Source: Effrenium voratum
Taxonomy: Eukaryota > Sar > Dinophyceae > Suessiales > Symbiodiniaceae
Direction of reading: 5' to 3'
Assembly: GCA_963377175.1 (NCBI GenBank)
Contig: CAUJNA010003794.1
Location: forward strand, 62,001-126,000
Length of the DNA stretch: 64,000 nucleotides
The notes beneath the pieces are model-generated. The model saw only the letters and a list, made by a program, of their open reading frames with translations. It ran no database searches and had not been told where the DNA came from. Within the stretch, counting starts at the first letter, position 1. The number at the start of each line of letters is the position of its first letter. Positions 39,207 through 52,100 of this stretch are shown here, one piece after another. The position numbers were made by a program, and so were the translations under genes.

Positions 39207-42200
39207 TATATTTATATTTGGCATATTAATATACAATACACAAATAATTGTTATATAATCATCTCCTAAAATATATAATTAATAAAGAAACCTAACATTA
39301 TATCAAAAATAATATTAAACAAATTACAGATTTAAAAGATTCCCATCACCAAAATATCGACAAATCTAATAGAGGGCCAACAAATAAAAGATTCATAAAT
39401 TTCAATAAAGGTCATGCACCAATCTATAAGCCTTAAAGAAAATATATTTTTCAAAATATTATAAATAATTTATTTGAGTCCATAATTCATTTATAAAGAA
39501 ATGGTCGAACATATCCAGATTCTGGTAAAAAAAAAGAAACATATATCGCCCTATTCAAAATATAGAATTTCCAGCCGTGAAGAAATATCTCGAAATACAG
39601 TGTTGCTAAACAACAAATCCTAAGCTAAAGCGGGGCGTGCCCTAAGTCATCCATCCTTTATCGGCTTACTCCATTCAAAAATATAATATATTGAAGGGCC
39701 TGAATTTTATATCCAATATTAATTTAAATGAAAAATATAGTATACAGATTTAAACTATATTTGTAAATATTTATATATATATTTTTTTATAATACATAAA
39801 TAAGATTTGTCAAATATATATTTTCCAGGCCGATTTCGATTTACAACCTAAGACACCCTTTCACTCCTTGTTTGTAAGTAACCTGGCTTACGAATGGAGA
39901 TTAAATCATCAACTATCAATTAAATTCAATCGTGAAAAAATAACACCATCATCTCAGCCGAATCGAAACCCAAAAGCATTTAAAAATAGAAAAACAAAAC
40001 AATTCTTAATCCTATAATAAAAAAACGAATCTGCCGGATTAAATTATCGGTGATTATAACAATTTATATCAATAATTCCAAGGAAGAACCATAATTATTA
40101 TTTTCGCCCGAACCTCCGGATTATTATAGACCAATCTAGGAGGAAGAAATCGCTGAAGAGCTTAAAACAATCCTCCTAAAGAAATTAAGTGTTCAGCCTC
40201 CAACAATTTACGATCTAATTCGAAATAACCATCATATCGTCGAGATTTAAATATAGACGATTAAGAATATTATATTTAATATTGTTCTCCCATCTTCGAT
40301 GCAAAAGGAACTATTTCCAATCATATTATTTCCTCAATTCTCTATCTCCATCTATTTCTTTCCCAGCCTTTTTCATCTCTAAATAAGGCCGTGGGATGGA
40401 TATAAAAAAAGGAAATAAGAAGAAAAGATACAACGAGAGAGATAAAAATTGGTAATGAATGAATCCTCTTTCATCTATATTCCATTTCTTTTCCTTTCTA
40501 GAAAGATAAATATATATAATAAAAATAATATCTTCAAAGATTAAATATCTTTATGTCTAAGTATAAATAAGGTTTGGGTAATAAGAAAAAGATAAACCAA
40601 TAATAAAATATAAACATATATAATATAAACAATAAATAATATAATATAATTAATAAAAATACACATAAATACTAAATCTATATTAATTTGAAAAGAATCT
40701 TAAAAATAAAAGAATATAATAAATAAAATATAAATTTGAAAAAGATAAATAACATAAAAACAAATAATAATTAAGAATATAAATTATAAATAATACAATA
40801 TAACTATCAAAAAAAATGTAAATAATACATTCATATTAATTCTAATGTTTTGTAGCGTTCATATTGGTTAGGTAATTTATATTCAAGGATATTTAATTAA
40901 TTGATATTATAAAATAAATATCAATTACTCAATACATAGGAAACTTCAATAAATTATAAATCTGTGATTCCTATCTATAATTTTATTATTATAATAATAA
41001 CATAAATATGAATATAAAAAAAAGAAAAAAAAAAACCATCTCCCATTCCCTTTCTCCCTTCCATGTCTAACAGCCATAGAGAAGTTGGGGATAATCAAAA
41101 GCAAATAAGGAAGAAAAATGAGGTAAATAGTAAAAATATATTCCTCACCCATCCATTCCCTTCCATCCTTTTCCCTTTCCCATCTTATTTCAATTTATAA
41201 ACCTTTCTATAATAACGGTTCATCTCTAAAATTAATAATATACGAAAAAAAGAGAACGATTAACCACTATAATCTCCTCCCCCAATTAATGAATGACCCC
41301 AATTAATAATAAATGCAAATCCGGGGCCCGGGACCAGATTTCCACTCCACACAATTGATTTTCCATTGCGCCAATACTAAACCAATACTAACGTCTTGGA
41401 ATCCTTATTAGGGGGCACTTTTGGCAAGCTTCCAGCCTCACTTTTCAACAGGTGGGTTCCTCAATTCCCCAAAAGGTTGCTTTCCCAAAAGCTGGCTTCT
41501 TAATAAAAGGTTGGGTTCTTTTGGCGGGTTCCCAAAAAGGTTGTTCTTGACTCTGTTGTCCCTGCCTATCCCTGACTCCCTGGCTGGCTGCGTTTGTCAC
41601 CTGACTACAACAACTACATCAAATTTCCTTATTGAACCGCTTACTCGCGGACCTTACAATTCAATCCATTTCATCCAAATCCTACGTGAACCCTCACATT
41701 GTTGGAAAAGCAAAAAAAAAAGCCAACCCCAAAAACCCCAATTAAAAAAAAATACATTTTTGGGGGGATTTATTTATAATAGGGGGGGAGGGGGGGGGGG
41801 GCGTATTTATTAATAGGGGGAAGAGATTAATGAAGAAATGAAAAATGAAATTGGACCTTCTATCATTCATGATCTCTCATCGTCTTCCGTCATAATCATT
41901 CATTCCAAGAATTCTCAGAGACATACCACACACTTCCAAATCCTTAAATAAATAAAATAATATAATTATTGAAATCGTTATCCATAATAAAATTAATATT
42001 ATATATATTTAAGCAAAACAAAGAATTTAATCTAAGCTCGCCTCGACACTAACATAGCCTCAATATCGAGCGCCCCCCGTCCGCCCTCCGCAAAAAAAAA
42101 ACAACAAATATATACAAATTCCTATAATAACTCAACCGAGTTCCATAAGGTCGGAGTAAAGATCCGGGAGTCAAATTATACCTCAAGTCGTCCAGCTTCC

Positions 42201-43085
42201 TTTAGGCAAAGGTGTCCGAAACGAAGCAATATTAGCCTATCTCGAAACTTGCGAATTATTATGCTATTCCCCCTATTATTAATTTCCTTTACAAACATTC
42301 CAATACCCAAATCCGTTAAGAATTTCGATATCCAACGAATTTAAGAAATTTTTCATATTCTTCTCGTACCAAAAAAAAAGACGGCAAAAATATATATATA
42401 AACCAAAATATAAAGAATATTATTAATAATAAATATAATTTATATATTTTTTAAATATTTTCATAAACAAATATATCTATAATATATCAAATTACATTAA
42501 AATCAAATCAATCTATATATTCTATTAATAATATATTTAATTCCTTAATCCATATATTATAATATATTATAATAAAAAAATAATATAATAATTAAATATT
42601 ATTATGTTATTTATTTAATTACAAATTCTAAAAATTGACATAAATATATATATATATAATTATATGATAAATTATTCAATAATAACAATTTAAATTATAT
42701 ATATTACTAAATTATTATTCTATATTCGCATAAATAGATATTACATTAAATGTAGGAATAATAAACCAAATCACATGTTCAATCCTTCGAATGCGGTATG
42801 TATTGAAAATAACAATTTTGACATGGTGTTGTTGATTGTATTTATGAACAATCTCCCTCCCCGAAAATATTGGATCAATCTTCACTTGGAAAGGTTACGC
42901 AGTTCAGTTGGCAGACAGCCAAATGTTGAAAATCGCAAAATCATGTATAGCATTGAGCTATCCATTTGTGATTGCTTGATTCAGCTTCGAATTATGACGC
43001 TAAATGTCCAAATGGACGTTGCTCTCATCTAAGGTGCCGCTGTAGTCCCATAAGGGGCGTGGTGTCACCCACAAACGGGATGGTG

Positions 43086-43150
43086 TCACCATGCGCAGCT
43101 GTCCTTGAACATCCGGACTTGTGGACTTTCAACGTCAACGTAGGCTCCAC
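43086..43150 (-). CDS. Metallophosphatase last exon with stop
   Basis: Encodes (G)GAYVDVESPQVRMFKDSCAW then TGA. Acceptor gactcag|G fits the phase left by exon 13. The AT-rich valley begins a few hundred bases downstream. Confidence 0.85.
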
Positions 43151-46100
43151 CTGAGTCACTGAAAGGCACGAAGTAGGCGGGATGAAAGCTAAAAAACGAA
43201 AAAATATGGCTCTCTCATGCTGGATCTCTCATGGTTCTCGTTGAACGGATGGTTCAGAATACCACAGAACATCGACCTCAACATCAAGGCAGCACACTTT
43301 TGCACACCAAGCGGAAAAAAACACAACACACGAGCACGAGCCTCCAGTTGAGATTTGGGTTGTCCTATGTTGGTTGTCACTTGCAAGAATCCCAGAAAAG
43401 GTACGTACAATAAAAACAATTAACAAGCCGCCCCCACCCGATTGCTCCTCGGTTGACAGCACCGAGCCTTGATCATCAAGGTAGACTGCGGTAAAACCGG
43501 CGAGATTCACCTTGCGAGTGACAGATGGAACCTTGCAGCGTAGGACATAGGACCCTCTCTTCCCCGATTTGGGGGTGGGGTTGGGTGGAGTCGGGGTGGC
43601 CGGGGGGTGGAGATGGGTATTGAAACAGGAAAGCGCCGTGGCGCTCTTTGTTGCTTATGGTTCATTCAGCCTGGGTCGACGTAACCTCGACCTGCCCAAG
43701 CTTAACAAGCGAGCCGTCTAAGTTGGTAATCGCTTCCACGTTTTGCTCTGTGCTTGATTTGGTTTAAAGGAAATCAGGGTCAACTCACTTTGTTTTTTGT
43801 TCTACCCTATGTTTATCAAGGGGTGCAAGGAGTCCTACAATAAGACCCTGGACTAGTCCTTGCTGGGCCCCGTTAGGTGCTTCGGCCCTATTAAAACTTG
43901 GGGGCGCTTCAATACCTTTAATACCTCATGACCATACGCAACATGATGGCCCGATAGTGTGCAATTGCTCCCCCCAAGGATGCACAACTCAAGCTGCCTG
44001 TGAATGATACCACTACAAGGCTTCCTTCCACTGTCCTGAATTCTACCTCGTTCCCTACCCATCAGACCCCAGCATTGTACAGCTTTGTTTATTTATGACG
44101 ACTTATCAAATGTTCACCTTTTGGAACCCTGACCAAACCTGGACCAGCCATGGGAATCCAACATGTGAAAATCTCGGTTGTGGACAACTGTGAGAGCTAA
44201 ACCAAAAGGTCAGATCAGGTCGATTCGTTGGTTGCCTTGACAACTGCACCTTAAAACCCCTTTGGAGATGCAACCCTTGCACGGCTGGTCTGACGAGCGC
44301 GCGGAAAGTTCCGCCTGGGGTCCGCAACAGCCACCGCCGCCGCCGGACAGGACCTCCATGCACTGGCCCTGCGGGCCCTTCCTGGCGAAAGAAACGAAAA
44401 GAACTCGTTTCAACCGGGTCACTTGGCCCCTGAAAGTCCACAACTAGCTCCTCCAGTAGAGAGGATAGAATAAGGGTACCCTTTCTCTGTTAGGGGAACC
44501 CTCCCCCAAAACAAGGGTAAAAGGCCACTAGTGGGGGACCTAGACAATATATAGGTTGCACTTTTCGTAAGCAAAAAGCGCCTGATTTCTCGATTTCGGT
44601 TGTTTGGTTGCGTGCAAGGGATGGACGAAATCATCAATTCACAAGGTGGGCTGAATCCATCAGTCCACTTGTGAAACTCCCAGTTCCACGATGCAAAGAA
44701 GGTAACGCTTGATATATATATATATACATATATGCACACATACAGCTGTATGCCAAAGAGCGATGAACACACACATATATATATATATATATAGTCAATA
44801 GGGAAGCCATCTTCGCGAAGCAACGTGGAATTGGGCTTGGGATTGCTTTGCAAGCTTTTGCCTGTTTCGGTACTTCAAAAAAGAATTCCAAAAGAACATC
44901 CAATATCTTGGGGATCCACCAGTGACACGCCCAATACTAAGGGCTATCTCTGGCAGTTGCCCAGTGAGCCCAGAAAATTCACCATTGTTAGCGGGGAAAT
45001 TATCCAAAGACAAGGGGTTTGAGTGCCGTGAAACACTGTCCCTTTGGAGGAATCGATGTCGCTGGAAGCCAAACTGACACCAACAAAGGACACCACTGTG
45101 GATGGACGAAGTCCTGCACCCCTTGAAACCCTGGGAAACCATTGTCGGTACTTGCAGGGGAATCGAATCATTCCAGGGTTTCCCTACGGTGGTGCGAAAT
45201 GAATTTCGAAACCATCCTCCGGAACTGGTGCCACTGAACCACTGGAAAGCTTAGACAATGTGAAAACCGCGATGGCAAGTGAGCACAGCAGGACACATCG
45301 CAGCGCTGATCGTGGACATGGCCATAGGCGCAAATGACCCTCACCTGCCGCCGGATGTTGGGCATGTTGGACATATTGAGCATGTTCGGCATGTGGGGGT
45401 TTGGGGGTTTGACCCTCCGAGGACAAACAAGAACATGTTGGAGGACAACATTCCTTTTGGACAGAAGGTGTGTGCAACTCTGCGTTTGCTTGGAGGGCAG
45501 CTGGGCACACCTCCTAAAGAAAATAAGAAAATGGTCTCTTTTAGTTTCTCCTAAGAACATGTGAGCGGGGATGTGTGATTCAAACACTTGCCAAAGGAAG
45601 CCAAAACGGACCTCTCCAGTGCAAAGCCGCCCGGTGTTCACTTGCAGCCAGGGTATGTAAGAACTGCAGGGGTGATTTGGAGAGTAAAAAAAACCTGGCG
45701 CTTTGGCCCCGGCTGCGTTTCTCCCCCAATAACTCAAGGGGTCCGAAAGGCTTTGCCTGTTGTTGGGGGTACCCGTTTTTTGTGGGGTTTTAAAGGGAAC
45801 CCAGAAGGACGACCGAAATCCATTTTGGAGGGGTCCGATTCCTAGCAAAGACGAGCCAACCAAAAGTGAGCCATGCCAAGTTGCAAGAGCTTCCTGGAGC
45901 ATGCCTTTTCTTTGCCTTTTCTTAGCATGGTCTGGTGCTGGCAAACTGCTTCGCAGTTTGTCCGCGAAAGAAAGAGCCTTCCGGAATGGCACAAGCAACC
46001 GTGGCCAAACAGCCAAAGATAGCCAAACCGAGCCCGGTCTTTCCAGTCATCTATCTTGCGGATACAGAAAAGCCACGAATTCGTCATAGTCGACATGCCC

Positions 46101-49100
46101 GTCAGAATCTGCGTCCATGACGGTGCAAAGAATCTCGACCTCCTGAAGATGGCGCAACGCTCCAAGTTAAACGCCTAAACAATCTTTGGACCTGTGAGAA
46201 GGCAAGGGCCTTTCGAAACTTTCTCCCGATTCCACACCGATTTCGCCGATTTCCAACTCACTTCCTGAGTGGATCTGCCAAAAAAAGTCCGAACTTTTTA
46301 TGTACCACTAAAACGGTCCAAACCCGAAAAGTTTAAAGTTCAGGAACTCAGGAAGTGAGATTTCCAAGGGAGCAACATAGAAACCATCAAAACCTTTCTT
46401 CCGATTCCGCACCGATTTCACCCGATTTCCAAGGGAGCAACATAGAACAAAAAACTCGGCACCTCCATCTCCAATGCTTCTTGTCAGCCGCGCCCAAAGT
46501 CGCAAATGCCCCCTCCTTTGGGCTCATCTTGCAGGCGTCGCAGAGGATTCTCTGAACTTCCGCCTGGTTTCACGCTTCCCATGAGCAAATCCCCCCAAGA
46601 TCCCCCCAAGAACGGGAGAACGGGCTCAGTTTTTTCCCAAACACATCCAGCAAAACAGGGTTCGTTGAGGAGTTGTTCCCTTCCTTGTCAGTTTCCCTGG
46701 ACTTTTCTCTTTTACAAGCCCTCACAAGTTGGCCCAGTGAGTGCTCTTGGACACCATTCTCCAGCAAGGAGGTCACACCTCTCCCCGCATTGGCAAATGG
46801 TCGCTGCTGACTTAGGTGCTATCGGAGCCGAAGTACCCACCGCACAAAGAGAACAACACACAACAAGCAAACGCCACCTCAAAGCAGCCTTGGAGGTTGA
46901 TGCACTTCGAGTTGCGTCGGAGGTTTCACTCTGACAAGCGAGCCTGTCTTTTGAGGGTGCCGTTTTTGTTTGTTGTTTTTGGGGGGATGGACCCAAAAGG
47001 GAAACCACCCATTTGAGGCTAGAGTTCCCACATTGAGACAACGCCCAACGCGTTTGAAGAAAGTTCCGGCCTTGGAGATCAAGCCGTTGCCGTTGTTGTC
47101 CCAGGCGCGGAAGGAGGCCCTGCAGCCGGTGTTGCCCTTCCCACATGGAAGCTGACGGATGGCCCTTTCGAGGGCCATCGTTGTGAGAGATGCAGGGAAT
47201 GAGAAATGGAATGGCCCCGAGAAAAATCGTTACCATCCCCGAGTTGGTTTCCCCCCCAAGGTTCCCAACATTCCTGAGCACCAGCAAGTTTGAAGGGCCC
47301 TTCTGTCAGCTTCCATGTGAGGAAGGGGGGAATTCCGCCCAAAGAGACCCTTCAAAATGGCTTCCACGAATCTCCACGCACAATGTACCACAAACCTTCA
47401 CCATCATGGCCACTGACACAGAGCCTGTGCAAGCCTACCATCTTGACAAGCCCCTCAAGGTCCAGTGCCATGATTGTTTGAGCATTTTGATAGGTGTCCC
47501 TTTTGGCGGGACAATGTCCAAAGTTTCGCACGCCGAAACATCCATGGCAACCAGCGACATCGGCTTGCCAGCTCCCAGCCTGACCACATCCGAGGCAGAA
47601 CCTGCCCCATTCAAAAAGTCGCGACTGCGAGACAAGAGTGACCAAACTCAGGCTTTGCCAGCTTTGAAACACTGCATGCCGGCGTCGCATTGGTTTTATC
47701 TCGCTTTTCATTGGGGAAAAGAGGACTGCACATGTGTTTCAAACATGTGGTCCAAAACAAAAAGCCTCTGAAGCCTCGTTTTGTGAACAAGCCTGCCCAC
47801 AACAGATCAAGCATACACTACGGCGCAGGAGTTTGGCGGGAAACGGGGCAACTGCAGAACTACTCGGTTGAAAAGTGCCTACGCGGTGCAAACTCGCAAG
47901 TGTCAATTCGATTCTGCGCGGTGCCTACGCGAGAAGCTCCGCCAAAAACTGGCTACGCGCCGTTGCGGGGTGCAGTAATATGTCGACGCGGAGCCTCTAC
48001 ATTTGCCCTTTCAACATTACTTTACTTAGAGGAAGCTGCCTTCAATTGGCCCAAAAGGCGAGGTTCAGCCCGACAACATGAGCTTCGCTTCATCCCGTAT
48101 CCCTTGGCCTGCCGGGGTGGCGAGAAGCGAGCGCGGCGCAGAGCAAATGGCGGGAAGATAGAAATACAACACCTAGGTCCTCCAGTGGAGAGGTTAGAAT
48201 AAGGGTACCCTTTTTCCGTAGTTTATTTTAGTAGGGGAACCCTCCCCCAAAAAAGGGTAAAAGGGCACTACTAAGGGACCTAGACACTGAAAGAGAGGAA
48301 GCCAAAACTGGCAGCGGGAATGGCGAATTGAACAGAGCATGGAAACCGTTGAACAGAAACACCAGCGAAGGCGAGAAGGGGTGGGTAGCCACAAAAAACA
48401 GAAAGACCTGAGTTGCAAGAGCTGAGCAGAAGATGGGGTGGCCCATGATGCGATGAACATGTTCGTTCGAGTTGTGAACCCCGAGTGCAGTTTGAATCCT
48501 GTGAGGCTTGCCTCCCCAAAGAAGCTAAGTCTGAGAATACTCTCGCCAGTACAGCTAGCTCTTGTGAAATGGGCGCTTGTTTGCGGCCTGGTTGACTTCT
48601 TGCGCGTCGCTAAAAAGGGCGCCATTTGGTTCATCCAGCTGGACGCGGCTTCCCAGCCTAGCTCCTCTTGGAGCTTGCTGCTGATCAAGCCCCGGTGAGT
48701 GATCATCATCCAGGTCTCAGCAATGAGCCGAGCCCACCGTGCCCGCTTTTGCCTTTGGCAAAAGCGAATGCCTCAAAGAAACCCAAGCACATGCGGCCAG
48801 CCCCAAACCTCCGGAAACCCGCCCTTACCCCTTAAAACTCCCTGCGCCCTGGGGAAGTTCTCTTCAGACAAAAAACGCCCATGTTACCCCCCAAAAGTTA
48901 CGAAAAGTCTCGTGTTTTTTAAGAGGTAAAACCCGCATAAACCGACCGGGCCAGGTCAAAACCGACCGGGTTTCTCCTCCAGTCCGCCAAGTGGTTTGCC
49001 CGGAGGCTGGCGCCACGGCCATCCAATCCAGCCACGGTGCCACAAACTCCTCATAGTCGATGCTGCCATCCCGATTCGAGTCTGCCTGGATGTGCAATAC

Positions 49101-52100
49101 GTGAAGATGGTTCACGCACGTCGTTGGCAGAAAGTGGGCTCAAATGAATTGGCCAATCCTGACCTATAATCCCTGGTGCAAAAGCACGTAGAAACTGGAA
49201 GCTCCAGCTAGCCCAAGAACAAAAGCTTTGGGCGAGCCCCTTCTACAAGCAGGATCTTCACTCAGATTTGATGTCGATCTCATGTCGATCTCATGCAGTT
49301 CGGCTACTTTTTGCTGGACTAAGTCTCAGCAGCCTCCAGCCTGGCTGCTGTACTCACGAACAGTTGCGTCATTCATGGAAAGAGTGCAAATGTATCTTTC
49401 TACTAGCTGTCACGCAGGAAGAAACCGCCTCCTGCATCAGCATCTCCACATCTGCCGCCGTCACCGTGACAATCTCAGGAAAGGTTCGACACAAAGGCAA
49501 GACCATAAAGTGCATTGCATAAACACGTATCGCCAATGTGCGGTAGCCTGCTGCAATTGCAAAGCCGGCGCAGCGTCCAAACATGTCCAAACGAAAGATT
49601 GACACATGCTTCGGACGCATTGGCCTCTTCAATGCGGATCTGCGACCTATTTGGGTAAACCCCCCCAAACAAAAATCATCCAATACCAAATGGTCGGTTG
49701 GCATGCTGGTCCCCTACCCAACATCCCTGTGCACACAGAGGCTGCTGCCAAGCGCCGCATCAGCGAACCGACCTCGTGCTTGCCTTGGTTAAGCACGGTT
49801 CCCATTTATCTTCTAGAACCATGGGTTCAAGTCCACATCCAAACCACCAATACCTCATTTCCGTTTGGAACAGTTTGGGGGAAACCCAGCAACTTGTCAA
49901 CTATAAAACGGTCCGGGTTCCATGTGGACCGACAGCCCCTCCCCAGTTCCCACTAAACCCGTCCGCGATGCTGAGGGTGCCGTTGCCGTTCGTGTCGGCT
50001 GCCCGGAAGGTGCTTCGCAGCACCTACGAGTGGCCTTTTGTCACTTGGCCTAGGGGAGAGTGGGGGCGGGGCGGGGGGCAAGGGAGCCCAAGGAAGGAAT
50101 TACTTAGGGCTCAATAAGAGCTCCCTCACCCCCTTCCCCCCCTCCCTCCCAGGCCCCATGATTTTGGGCATTTCCGAATGAACATGCAGGTGAGTCATAA
50201 TCAAACCCGATCGGCATTAAAATGGTCTACCCACCATGTAAAGAATTAACAATCCATGATCGCCCCTATTATGGTTTGGACCATTCCTCAACAATATCCA
50301 TCTCCCGGGTTTTCATTGTGGCTCATGTAATTCACCGAATGGGTTTGGATGAATCTTTCCAAATAAATTTGCGGCTTGTGACAATTATTTACAGAATGGC
50401 TTTTCAATTGAATAGAAAGCCAATTTGTGGTTGGTTGAAAATACTAGTGAGCAATGGCACGCTGGCCGCACAACAATCGCAGTGGGCATGTTTCATCACG
50501 CTGTTCATGCGGGGTACTTCATTGTCCAATGTCGTAGCCATGACATGAACGACTACAATCAAACGTGACACGTCTGTCAGACTTTTGTGAGCTTCCTGCC
50601 TGCTTCCTCATCTCATCACTAATCGTCACGACCTTCTTTTCCAGTGATTCCAGCATGGGCGTCTCTTTCTCAGGCCGGAAGAAGCGTGGTATCGCCTCTG
50701 ATGTCGGCACCTGCCAGTGGTGCAAACGCTCACAGATGTGGCGACTCCAGTATTTCAGAATGGCCCTAGGTCACATTTTCCCCTCAAGTCCAAGTGTTCC
50801 CTGGTAAGGATGCATTTCAACTCCAGCACGCCCCTTGCCACCCCGGAAGCTCCGCTTCATGCGACCTTGAGGGACCACTGGTCTCTGTGAGCCGGACCGT
50901 TCATTCTCCTGATTGATGTCTCGCAGAGAACACCCGGCTAAGATGCCCGCGGATGACACGAGGTGCGTCGCTTTGTGCTCCAGCATGCCAAAGAAGCGCT
51001 TAGCATGCTCCTGGCGATGCAAGTCACAGCATATCACAGTCAAGCCCGATATTCAAATTGTCCAAGAAAAACAAAACAAACACCAAACAACAAACAAACC
51101 AAAAAACAACAAACAACAAATACACAACAAACAATGCGGCCATAGCTGCATGAATGGATGGTTGGGACTGTCCCTTGCCCTTCAATTCTGGTTGTTGATC
51201 CTGGCTATGGCAACTAAGCCCATACGCGAAGCACACCACCTGCAAAAGGCCACGAATGCCTTTTAATTTGCTCCTGGTGCAGGAAGACCCCCTGGTCATT
51301 GAAGCCAATCCGGCTGCTGCTGTTGGGCACTTTCCAGGATTTCTTGTCCGGGCTCTCGTGCAAGTACCTTCGGCTGCAGAACGGCTAAGTCCGGAACAAG
51401 GACACCAACAGCTAGAAGTAAAGCCTGGTATTCAAGGGATTCAAAACCTTGCAACAATCAACAGAACGGCTTCACTTTCTGGTCCTCACTGTCTACTAAT
51501 CCTCCACAATCCAGGTTTTGATTGTGGCTCATGGCACGTAACGCGGCGCACTGGGACAATGCCAATTGCTCGACAGTGGAGAGCCTGACAGTCGGCTGCT
51601 TCCATTGAACGGATGCCGAGCGTACTGGGCTGCATCTTAGCAACTACTTCATACTCCACCTCTGACCCTGCAATGCAGAGTGACTTACACTCTTCAGTGG
51701 GACAAAGGCTGCGATTTTGCCGCGGTTTCCTCGCATACCCAATTTGATCTGCCGCAGAAAGTATCACTGCCGAGGTACAAATGGGCCACGCGAGCAGGAT
51801 CAAACTGGAAGCTTTCAGGCGGGACCGCTTTGCTTGGTAGAGGCAACACGCCTTTGCCTCAACCTTTTGGGGATGCTCTAAAAGGAAGCCACCCATGTTC
51901 AAGGGCTTCCCTTTGAGGCATTCTCTGTTGTTCTTCACGCCATGGATTCATATCTGCTAGAGGGACTGCCCAAACAGCACCTAGCTATGGTACAGCATTC
52001 TTTCCAGGAATCCTTTCCAAAGGAGAACGGATGCAATCAACCCATACCTACCCCCCAGAAATCAACATCAACCCCCTACTAGACACGATTAGAGTTAGGC

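Larger units (their letters stand above)
34554..43085. other. AT-rich valley between converging genes
   Basis: No gene recognised. Two strongly AT-rich blocks (about 34560-35600 and 37920-42780) flank a mixed block (35640-37300) and a GT-rich microsatellite. The plus-strand gene ends at the left edge and the minus-strand gene ends at the right edge, so transcription converges here. Open frames are short and low-complexity. I infer a boundary between unidirectional gene blocks. Confidence 0.65.
44369..45296 (-). other. Phosphatase intron 11
   Basis: Contains a family E element (44444-44543), two (TA)n-rich tracts (about 44710-44735 and 44770-44795) and a decayed family A element (45094-45216). 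Confidence 0.4.
47120..48662 (-). other. EF-hand gene intron 6
   Basis: Contains a family O inverted-repeat element (47142-47319) that begins 23 nt inside the intron and a family E element (48173-48283). Repeats with gtgcctacgcg occur near 47870-47960. Confidence 0.4.

Noticed and set aside
44706..44800. TATA-rich tracts that resemble promoters
   Set aside because: Simple (TA)n repeats inside an intron; dinoflagellate genes generally lack TATA promoters.
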